Below are positions 1 to 5,058 of a stretch of 5,494 nucleotides of DNA, one piece after another. The notes under the pieces were generated by a model. The model was given only the letters and a program-made list of their open reading frames with translations. It did no database searches and was not told the origin of the DNA. The DNA comes from Chitinophagaceae bacterium (lineage in GTDB: Bacteria > Bacteroidota > Bacteroidia > Chitinophagales > Chitinophagaceae): positions 1-5,494 of the forward strand of contig JACFNM010000279.1 in assembly GCA_019454915.1 (NCBI GenBank), given 5' to 3'. Both the position numbers and the translations under genes were made by a program. Position 1 is the stretch's first letter. Every line of letters begins with the position of its first letter.

Positions 1-654
1 AACAACAAGAAAACAATCTTAAAGGCTAATCACTTCACCTTGTTGCCCCGGAAAGCCTATTTTCAGCTTGGCGTTAACCCAATAGAAGAGTGGAGTCTGT
101 ATTTTGTGAAATTCAACGGGACGGTTGGAGAAGACATGTTCTCCTATCTTTTGCGTGACCAGGAAAATAAAAACCTGACCACTCCCCCGCTTGTTGGCCG
201 CATAGCTCAGTTTCAGGACATCATGCACCATCTCGGTTTGATGGACAACCTGGAGAACCTGCTCTACGCCAATTTCAGGTTCTACAGTTTTTTGGGCACC
301 TTTCGCCTGACCGTTTTCAACTATATGAAGAAAGGAGTGAGTAATATCATCGAACGCTGCATTCTTATCATGAAGCAGCATATTCATGAAAACCTCACCT
401 TAGACGAACTGGCGAAAGAAGCCTGTGTATCCGCCTCCTATTTGTCTGCTTTATTCAGGCAAAAGACGCATTATTCGCCCATCCAGCTTTTTATCTCATT
501 AAAGATTCAAAGGGCGAGTCAAATGCTGCGATCTACCAAAGCACCCATCAAGCAAATTGCAGAGGAACTCGGATATACAGACCAATACAGTTTTTCGCGG
601 TCTTTTAAACAAATCATGGGAACTTCACCCAAAAAATTCAGAGAAAATAAATAG
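1..654 (+). CDS. AraC-family transcriptional regulator, 5' end missing (cut by window edge)
   Basis: This is a DNA-binding regulator of the AraC/XylS family. The frame is open to base 1, so the true start lies upstream; the TTG at 40 is internal, because the codons before it already read as family sequence. 217 codons are visible. Visible residues 1-40 (ANHFTLLPRKAYFQL, then a W-x6-F-N-G stretch) look like the end of the cupin-type AraC ligand-binding domain. The last 100 residues are the double helix-turn-helix: the first around residues 132-164 (LTLDELAKEACVSASYLSALF), the second around 181-214 (IKQIAEELGYTDQYSFSRSF, then the G-T-S-P-x-x-F-R ending). Family members usually sense a sugar or other small molecule and act on nearby catabolic genes. 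The effector and targets cannot be read here. The next gene, kdsA, is housekeeping and 62 bp away, so it is not an obvious target; the target may lie to the left of the window. Confidence 0.93.
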   Translation, partial: NNKKTILKANHFTLLPRKAYFQLGVNPIEEWSLYFVKFNGTVGEDMFSYLLRDQENKNLTTPPLVGRIAQFQDIMHHLGLMDNLENLLYANFRFYSFLGTFRLTVFNYMKKGVSNIIERCILIMKQHIHENLTLDELAKEACVSASYLSALFRQKTHYSPIQLFISLKIQRASQMLRSTKAPIKQIAEELGYTDQYSFSRSFKQIMGTSPKKFRENK

Positions 655-716
655 AGGCTCGTTGTTCTGTGTGCATAATTGCCGATTATTTGTTTTGGGT
701 TTAAAATAATAAGGAT

Positions 717-1535
717 ATGGATACTTTCTTAAAAGACCTCTTTGCGACACAATCCTACGATGAAAAGAATTTCTTCCTGATCGCGGGTCCTTGCGTGGTG
801 GAAAGTGAAGAATTGGTAATGGAAGTAGCTGATAAAGTGTCACGCATTTGCCGAAATCTGGGTCTTCCATATGTATTTAAAGCATCCTATCGCAAGGCGA
901 ATCGCACAAGCGCCTCTTCCTTTACGGGTATTGGGGATAATAAGGCATTAAGAATCATACAAAAGGCCGGACAAACCTTCCATCTTCCTACTACGTCAGA
1001 TATTCACGCTCCTGATGAAGCCCGCGAAGCTGCGGAATATATTGATATACTACAGATACCGGCATTTCTCTGCCGGCAATCGGATTTATTGGCGGCAGCT
1101 GCCCGGACCGGTAAAATTGTGAATGTGAAAAAAGGACAATTTGTGAGCGGCCCCGCCATGAAGTTTGCTGTGGAGAAAATCAGAAAAGAGGGTAATGATA
1201 AAATCATACTCACCGAACGAGGGACTACTTTCGGCTACCAGGATCTGGTGGTAGATTACCGCAACGTCCCCTGGATGCAGGCTCATGGCGTTCCGGTGGT
1301 AGTAGATTGTACGCATTCCCTCCAGCAACCCAATCAATCCACCGGCGTTACGGGCGGTAATCCGCAACTCATTAGCACCATCGCGAAAGCAGCAATTGCC
1401 GCAGGCGCAGAAGGTTTGTTTATTGAAACACATCCCAATCCTGCTGTTGCACTCAGCGATGGAGCCAACATGTTGCCACTGCCATTGTTAGAGCCCTTGT
1501 TGCAACAATTAGTGAAACTGAAGTCTGCTCTGTAA
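717..1535 (+). CDS. kdsA: 3-deoxy-8-phosphooctulonate (KDO-8-P) synthase, metal-dependent class
   Basis: KdsA condenses phosphoenolpyruvate with D-arabinose 5-phosphate to give KDO-8-phosphate, the cytosolic precursor of the KDO that joins lipid A to the LPS core. The 272-residue length is normal for a complete enzyme. Family motifs run the whole length: IAGPCVVES (22-30), FKASYRKANRTS (54-65), TSDIH (93-97), the IPAFLCRQSDLL segment (114-125), NVKKGQF (136-142), DCTHSLQ (197-203) and IETHPNP (236-242) followed by ALSDG. Cys26, His200, Glu237 and Asp248 match the four metal ligands of the metal-dependent class. Their spacings (174, 37 and 11) equal those I recall for Aquifex Cys11, His185, Glu222 and Asp233, while E. 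coli-type enzymes have Asn for the Cys. The ATG follows AAGGAT, too close to be a good ribosome site. A possible promoter is TTG at 662-664 with TATTTG at 687-692, a weak match. It sits 64 bp before the methyltransferase gene. Confidence 0.97.
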   Translation: MDTFLKDLFATQSYDEKNFFLIAGPCVVESEELVMEVADKVSRICRNLGLPYVFKASYRKANRTSASSFTGIGDNKALRIIQKAGQTFHLPTTSDIHAPDEAREAAEYIDILQIPAFLCRQSDLLAAAARTGKIVNVKKGQFVSGPAMKFAVEKIRKEGNDKIILTERGTTFGYQDLVVDYRNVPWMQAHGVPVVVDCTHSLQQPNQSTGVTGGNPQLISTIAKAAIAAGAEGLFIETHPNPAVALSDGANMLPLPLLEPLLQQLVKLKSAL

Positions 1536-1587
1536 AAAAGAGAGAAACCCGGTTGATTTCGTTTATCTATCCATCACTCTTCACCGC

Positions 1588-1595
1588 TATATTTG
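1588..1595 (+). promoter_or_regulatory. Bacteroidota-type -7 promoter box for the SpoU methyltransferase gene
   Basis: TATATTTG is a perfect match to the TAnnTTTG -7 element used by the primary sigma factor of Bacteroidota. It ends 4 bases before the ATG at 1600, so transcription would begin at or next to the start codon and give a leaderless mRNA. No good TTG -33 element lies 19-23 bp upstream; only T-rich sequence around 1557-1564 is there, and the clear TTG at 1553-1555 is too far away. Confidence 0.6.
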
Positions 1596-1599
1596 CAGT

Positions 1600-2157
1600 A
1601 TGCGTAAACTAAGCATGGACGAGTTAAACCGCAAAACGGTAGAAGAATTCAGGGCTGCCGAAAAGCACCCCGTTATTGTGGTATTGGATAACGTACGAAG
1701 TATGCACAATGTGGGAAGCATTTTTCGCACAGCCGATGCTTTCCTGATTGAATCTATATACCTCTGTGGATATACACCCCGACCGCCCCACAGGGATATT
1801 CAGAAGACCGCCCTCGGCGCTACAGAAACCGTACACTGGGAATATTTTTCTTCCACCGCCGATGCCGTTCAACAGATAAAAGCAATGAACGGAGCTTTAT
1901 GGGCTGCAGAACAGGCGGAGGGCAGTATTGATCTGGATAAAATCAATTGGGATATGCTCACCCAACACGCAACCAAACGAAAAACAGCCATCCTGTTTGG
2001 AAACGAAGTAACCGGTGTAGACGATCATATTTTATCGCTCTGTGACGGTTGTATGGAAATACCGCAAACAGGCATGAAACATTCATTAAATATCTCCGTT
2101 GCTGCCGGTATTGTTTTATGGGAAGTCTACAGGTCTATACGAAATAATAACTCCTGA
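1600..2157 (+). CDS. SpoU/TrmH-family (SPOUT) RNA methyltransferase
   Basis: This is a SAM-dependent RNA 2'-O-ribose methyltransferase of the SPOUT superfamily, with the trefoil-knot fold and expected to work as a dimer. All three SpoU motifs are present. Motif 1 is LDNVRSMHNVGSIFRTADA (29-47), with Asn37 and the putative catalytic Arg43. Motif 2 is LFGNEVTGV (132-140). Motif 3 is MEIPQTGMKHSLNISVAAG (152-170), with Ser162, Asn164 and Ser166. At 185 residues it is essentially the catalytic domain with a short N-terminal tail. It lacks both the L30e-like RNA-binding domain of rRNA enzymes such as RlmB and the C-terminal extension of E. coli TrmH. The substrate (tRNA position or rRNA) therefore cannot be assigned. 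The start at 1600 is preferred over the ATG at 1615 because the MRKLSMDELN opening resembles relatives I recall and the promoter box lies directly upstream. Two in-window neighbours (kdsA, CPBP protein) give no functional hint. Confidence 0.92.
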   Translation: MRKLSMDELNRKTVEEFRAAEKHPVIVVLDNVRSMHNVGSIFRTADAFLIESIYLCGYTPRPPHRDIQKTALGATETVHWEYFSSTADAVQQIKAMNGALWAAEQAEGSIDLDKINWDMLTQHATKRKTAILFGNEVTGVDDHILSLCDGCMEIPQTGMKHSLNISVAAGIVLWEVYRSIRNNNS

Positions 2158-2169
2158 TGGGGAATGATA

Positions 2170-2210
2170 AAATAATTTGTCCGAAATTGAGCAACAAGTT
2201 CTAATTATTT
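2170..2210. repeat. AT-rich 8-bp inverted repeat between the methyltransferase and CPBP genes
   Basis: AAATAATT (2170-2177) and AATTATTT (2203-2210) are exact reverse complements separated by 25 bases, in the 69-bp gap between the two genes. The stem is all A/T, has a long loop and no trailing T-tract, so it is not a convincing terminator. It could be a protein-binding dyad or chance in AT-rich DNA. Confidence 0.3.
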
Positions 2211-2226
2211 CCCGAACCCTGATTAT

Positions 2227-3414
2227 ATGATCGTGACCAATCAGCAACAATTAAAAAAACCTCTGCTCAATTCAGGTTTTTACACGGTATTGCTTACCCT
2301 GATTTTTCTACTATTCTCATGGGGTTCAAATCCGGTAAAAGACATTTTTATAGCGCTTCCCTTTTTTGTCATTTTTTATTTCCTGATATGCTCTATTGGT
2401 AAACCTCAGATAGCTGATTTTCTCAATGCTAAAACCAAAGAGAAGAAACACCTGACACTGATTTTACCTCTCGCGTTCATTGTCCTTTATTTCGGTTATC
2501 TGGGTCTTAATGGTGAAAATCCTTTTCAGGGTATTCTATTCCTCGTACCCTATCTTCTATTCTTTCCGGTATTGGCATTTGCGCTATATGGAGGAGCGGA
2601 AAGACAATTGGGGTGGTTCGATTTTATGGTGTTCTTTTTATATTTCTTACCGGTAACGCTTATCCATGCAAAACCTGCCGGTAACCTTCCCATCCGGGGC
2701 GGCGGATTTGATTCAGTGTACCGGATTATTGTCATTCTCACAGCCGTCTATGCATTTGTTTCGGTAAGAAACCTCCGGGATGTGGGATTTTTTCCGGTGT
2801 TCAAATGGCAGAACTTATTCACGGTAATTTGGGTTTGGCTGCTTTTTTATGCCTCGGTTTTTGTGATCGGATGGTCTGTTAACTTTATCACATTTAAGCA
2901 GGATAGCGCTTTCCATATTTTAGTCAATCAGAAGGTTTTCAGGACTCTCGTTTCCATTTTCCTTCACACGGCGCTATTTGAAGAACTTGTGTTTCGTGGG
3001 TTGCTACAAAACATGATAAGCAAGCGAATCAGACAATCCAACGGCTGGAAGTCCTTCTGGATCTGGTGGCTCATCATTTTACTGATGCTCTCTTTACTCA
3101 TCGGGTACTCGCTTAAAGGGAACATGCACTGGTTTCCCGCATTGATAACACTTATACTATTCTTATGCGCCTGGCTGATTGAATCATGGAAAAAGAATCC
3201 GGCAGGTGCTTATACATCGCTTGCCATTACCAGCGTCATTTTCGGACTCGTACACGCGCACTCGGGCTCCATTATTTTTGTAGGATTGGCTTCCATAGGA
3301 GGATGGGCCTACGGATATGTTTATCACAAAACCACCAACGTATTTTATGCGGCTTTGCTACACGCCTTAGTGAATGCCACTCCATTGATATTCGGGCTCG
3401 AATTAGCCAAATAG
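2227..3414 (+). CDS. CPBP-type (CAAX protease and bacteriocin-processing family) intramembrane protease
   Basis: This is a 395-residue polytopic inner-membrane protein. Roughly twelve hydrophobic stretches are visible, for example 17-33, 39-56, 76-94, 100-121, 131-147, 163-181, 197-217, 276-294, 301-317 and 331-393. The C-terminal half holds the three catalytic motifs of the Rce1-like glutamic protease family: EExxxR (Glu252, Glu253, Arg257), FxxxH (Phe339, His343) and HxxxN (His379, Asn383), so the active site looks complete. Characterised relatives cleave prenylated CAAX proteins in eukaryotes, or serve in bacteriocin immunity, peptide processing and quorum sensing in bacteria; the substrate here is unknown. 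Motif 1 to motif 2 is 91 residues (Glu252 to His343), against 33 in the archaeal Rce1 as I recall it, because of an extra hydrophobic segment around 275-320. No bacteriocin-like small gene is adjacent. No CAAX-type prenylation pathway is expected in bacteria. The ATG at 2227 has no Shine-Dalgarno sequence. Confidence 0.88.
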   Translation: MIVTNQQQLKKPLLNSGFYTVLLTLIFLLFSWGSNPVKDIFIALPFFVIFYFLICSIGKPQIADFLNAKTKEKKHLTLILPLAFIVLYFGYLGLNGENPFQGILFLVPYLLFFPVLAFALYGGAERQLGWFDFMVFFLYFLPVTLIHAKPAGNLPIRGGGFDSVYRIIVILTAVYAFVSVRNLRDVGFFPVFKWQNLFTVIWVWLLFYASVFVIGWSVNFITFKQDSAFHILVNQKVFRTLVSIFLHTALFEELVFRGLLQNMISKRIRQSNGWKSFWIWWLIILLMLSLLIGYSLKGNMHWFPALITLILFLCAWLIESWKKNPAGAYTSLAITSVIFGLVHAHSGSIIFVGLASIGGWAYGYVYHKTTNVFYAALLHALVNATPLIFGLELAK

Positions 3415-3432
3415 CCGTTTATCGGAAAAGCC

Positions 3433-3445
3433 TCACAATATGTGA
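3433..3445. repeat. Short perfect dyad TCACA-ATA-TGTGA
   Basis: A 13-bp inverted repeat with 5-bp arms and a 3-base centre lies 19 bp after the CPBP stop codon and about 90 bp before the yqgF start. The half-sites are in the opposite order to the CRP consensus (TGTGA-N6-TCACA), so it is not a CRP site. It may be a weak hairpin or an operator for an unknown factor. Confidence 0.25.
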
Positions 3446-3459
3446 TAACCAAACAGCGG

Positions 3460-3480
3460 TGGGGGGGACTGATCACCCCA
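3460..3480. repeat. Seven-G run with a weak hairpin, TGGGG...CCCCA
   Basis: A run of seven G (3461-3467) is followed by CCCC at 3476-3479. TGGGG (3460-3464) can pair with CCCCA (3476-3480) over an 11-base loop. The sequence after it is not T-rich, so a Rho-independent terminator is not supported. It lies in the 118-bp gap between the CPBP gene and yqgF. The rest of that gap holds the dyad at 3433-3445 and the promoter box at 3521-3528, and I see no small gene in it. Confidence 0.3.
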
Positions 3481-3520
3481 TGGTACCTTAAAAATTATCC
3501 GATACTTGTGCGCCAGACTT

Positions 3521-3528
3521 TATCTTCG
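3521..3528 (+). promoter_or_regulatory. -7-like promoter box directly upstream of yqgF
   Basis: TATCTTCG matches TAnnTTTG at all fixed positions but one (C for T). It is followed by four bases (CATC) and then the ATG at 3533, exactly the geometry seen before the methyltransferase gene (TATATTTG, CAGT, ATG). This predicts a leaderless or nearly leaderless yqgF mRNA. No clear -33 TTG is present at the expected distance. Confidence 0.5.
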
Positions 3529-3532
3529 CATC

Positions 3533-3949
3533 ATGGCGAGGATTATGGCTATTGATTACGGAATAAAACGCACGGGCATCGCCGTGACCGATCCGCTGCA
3601 AATCATTGCCACCGGTTTAACCACTATTGCCACGCCCGGATTGATTGACTTCTTAACCGGATATATACAAAAAGAGGAGCTAGAGAAAATAATCATAGGA
3701 TATCCGGTTAACCTGGACGACAGTGATACGCATGCCACCAAAGCCGTTCAGCATATCATCAAAAAAATAAGATCCACTTTTCCCCACCTGCCCGTTATTG
3801 AAGTGGATGAGCGATTCACCTCAAAAATGGCCAAACAGGCTATGATAGATATGGGGCTGCGGAAAAAGCAGCGCCGTCAGAAGTCAACGGTGGACAAAAT
3901 TGCCGCCACCATCATCCTGCAGGAATACCTGCATCATTCCTTACCGTGA
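3533..3949 (+). CDS. yqgF: YqgF/RuvX family putative pre-16S rRNA nuclease (Holliday-junction resolvase-like)
   Basis: This is a small cytosolic RNase H-fold nuclease. The family is linked to maturation of the 16S rRNA 5' end, and members were earlier called putative Holliday-junction resolvases. The protein is 138 residues, the family's usual size. It opens with MARIMAIDYGIKRTGIAV, carrying the first acidic residue Asp8. IIIGYPVNLDDSD (53-65) is the conserved G-x-P segment, VDERFTS (91-97) carries Glu93, and VDKIAATIILQEYL (120-133) carries Asp121, so the acidic triad is complete. A TTG at 3506 would add nine residues (MCARLYLRI), but the ATG at 3533 is the better start: family members begin a few residues before the D-Y-G motif, and the extension would overlap the promoter box. 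The gene ends 2 bp before the stop codon of the opposing SMP-30 gene. Confidence 0.95.
   Translation: MARIMAIDYGIKRTGIAVTDPLQIIATGLTTIATPGLIDFLTGYIQKEELEKIIIGYPVNLDDSDTHATKAVQHIIKKIRSTFPHLPVIEVDERFTSKMAKQAMIDMGLRKKQRRQKSTVDKIAATIILQEYLHHSLP
3918..3933. repeat. Perfect 6-bp hairpin at the 3' end of yqgF
   Basis: TGCAGG (3918-3923) and CCTGCA (3928-3933) are exact reverse complements around an AATA loop, 14 bp inside the yqgF stop codon. It encodes part of the L-Q-E-Y-L-H stretch. Because the two convergent genes leave no intergenic space, this is the only compact hairpin near their junction. No T-run follows on either strand, so a terminator role is only a possibility. Confidence 0.3.
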
Positions 3950-3951
3950 TT

Positions 3952-4854
3952 CTACCCGCCTGCAACTTCTCCCGTAAAAAACTCCGCCGGAATTCCTCTT
4001 ACACCGGGCTTTACTGAAAATAGTCCGCCGCTTAACGGATACGCTTCCAATTGTTCTTCGGCAAGCTCCCCACGGGCGGTAGTAATAAACAAAGTATCCA
4101 GGTTTTCACCGCCAAAAGCACAGGAAGACACATTCGGCGCCGGTACGTGAATCATCTGCATGACTTCGCCCGTTTCCGGATCAAACCGCCCTACTGCGTT
4201 GGCTCCCCAGAGTGCAGCCCAGATCTTTCCCTCTTCGTCGAGGGTAATTCCATCGGGCGACCCGCTTCCCTCCGGTATGTGTACAATCGTCCTGCGGTTA
4301 GAGACCGAACCGTCCGCATCGTCATAATCAAAGGCATCAATACGTCGCAGCGGACTGTCCACATAGTACATCGTTCTCCTATCCTTTGTCCAGGCTATCC
4401 CATTGGATATGGTGACTCCGTCCACTACCCTATGCACCTGCTTGTCAATATCCATTCTGTATAACGAGGCTACCCCTTCGAGGGCCTGCAGGTGCATACT
4501 GCCTACCCAAAATCTGCCCGACGGATCACATTTACCATCGTTAAAACGAATCCGGCTGTCGGTGATCGGATTAGCAATGAATTGAAGCGCGCCGGTCTCC
4601 GTATTCAAAAAATGAATTCCGTTTTGCAGTGCAACCAGTGCTCCTCCCCTTTTGACGGGGACAACGGTACCTACCCTCTCATTTACAAAAAACGATTTAT
4701 TCTCTTTCGTTACCGGGTCAAAAATATGCACCGTCCTCCCTTCTATATTTACCCAATATAATTTCTTCTCTATGGGATGCCACAAGGCGCCCTCTCCTAA
4801 CTGAGCCTTAGCATCTATTTCCAGAATAACTTTCATTTCCTGCGAATTCAACAT
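3952..4854 (-). CDS. SMP-30/gluconolactonase/regucalcin-family lactonase-like protein
   Basis: This is a 300-residue six-bladed beta-propeller of the SMP-30/gluconolaconase/LRE-like family. Members are mostly metal-dependent lactonases that open sugar lactones such as gluconolactone, arabinolactone or xylonolactone. The metal and substrate residues of the family are present: Glu21 in LGEGALW, Arg103 and Asn105 in RFNDGKCDPSGRFWVG, Asn151 in ISNGIAW, and Asp201 in SPDGITLDEEGKIWAA. The C-terminal GGLFSVKPGVRG is also typical. No signal peptide is visible, so a cytosolic location is likely. Translation may start at Met1 or at Met7 (ATG at 4836-4834), where MKVILEIDA resembles the usual family start; the AGGAA before Met7 is too close to serve well as a ribosome site. 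The substrate is unknown, since no sugar dehydrogenase or dehydratase lies beside it in this window. It is transcribed toward yqgF and away from the gene at 5059. Confidence 0.92.
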   Translation of the reverse strand: MLNSQEMKVILEIDAKAQLGEGALWHPIEKKLYWVNIEGRTVHIFDPVTKENKSFFVNERVGTVVPVKRGGALVALQNGIHFLNTETGALQFIANPITDSRIRFNDGKCDPSGRFWVGSMHLQALEGVASLYRMDIDKQVHRVVDGVTISNGIAWTKDRRTMYYVDSPLRRIDAFDYDDADGSVSNRRTIVHIPEGSGSPDGITLDEEGKIWAALWGANAVGRFDPETGEVMQMIHVPAPNVSSCAFGGENLDTLFITTARGELAEEQLEAYPLSGGLFSVKPGVRGIPAEFFTGEVAGG

Positions 4855-5058
4855 GATTGATAAATAATAATTTTAAAAAACGAAGTCACCATTTAGCTCA
4901 TAAAAATAAGCATCCTTCAGAATCTCCTGTTACATTAATTGATATATATTAACGATTATAATTAACTCAGTCTTGGTTTATTTTATAATTTCGCATTGCT
5001 ATAATAGGAAAAAATACAAGAAAATTTACGATAACATTTATTTCTAATCAGTTTAAGA
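4855..5058. other. Divergent AT-rich intergenic region with dyads, likely two promoters
   Basis: This 204-bp gap separates the divergent SMP-30 and nucleotidyltransferase genes and is far more AT-rich than the coding DNA. It holds TTAAT (4935-4939) opposed to ATTAA (4948-4952), and the perfect palindrome ATTATAAT (4955-4962), itself flanked by TTAA on both sides (4949-4952 and 4962-4965). These are operator-like but could be chance in AT-rich sequence. For the minus-strand gene a weak -7 candidate is TATTTTTA, the complement of 4901-4908, without a matching -33. I see no small gene or RNA gene here. Confidence 0.5.
4986..4993 (+). promoter_or_regulatory. Candidate -7 box for the nucleotidyltransferase gene
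   Basis: TAATTTCG differs from TAnnTTTG at one fixed position, the same T-to-C change as in the yqgF box, and is followed by CA as in the other two boxes. It would give a leader of about 60 bases before the ATG at 5059. The TTG at 4973-4975 is too close to be its -33 partner. A second option is the TATAAT at 5000-5005. Confidence 0.35.

Noticed and set aside
40..42. TTG as the start codon of the AraC gene
   Set aside because: The frame is open back to base 1 and the upstream codons (ANHFT just before) fit the family, so this Leu codon is internal.
19..387. A 122-codon open frame on the minus strand opposite the AraC gene
   Set aside because: It is antisense to clear AraC-family coding sequence, shows no recognisable motif, and has no promoter-like sequence. 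It is a shadow frame.
1059..1076. CCGGCA-TTTCTC-TGCCGG hairpin inside kdsA
   Set aside because: It encodes the conserved IPAFLCRQ stretch of KdsA. The stem is explained by protein constraint and codon choice, and no T-run follows.
1086..1433. A 115-codon minus-strand frame opposite kdsA
   Set aside because: It is fully antisense to conserved KdsA sequence and has no family resemblance.
3460..3480. Rho-independent terminator after the CPBP gene
   Set aside because: The stem is only five pairs with a long loop, and the sequence that follows (TGGTACCTTAAAAATT) has no T-tract.
3186..3491. A 101-codon plus-strand frame overlapping the end of the CPBP gene
   Set aside because: Most of it is an out-of-frame reading of the HxxxN region of the CPBP protein. 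The product is low-complexity and Arg/His-rich, with no motif.
3506..3532. TTG-initiated nine-residue extension of YqgF
   Set aside because: The family begins a few residues before the D-Y-G motif, and the extension overlaps the promoter-like box. ATG 3533 is the better start.
4051..4761. Three plus-strand frames opposite the SMP-30 gene
   Set aside because: They lie antisense to a well-conserved beta-propeller gene, overlap one another, and show no domain.
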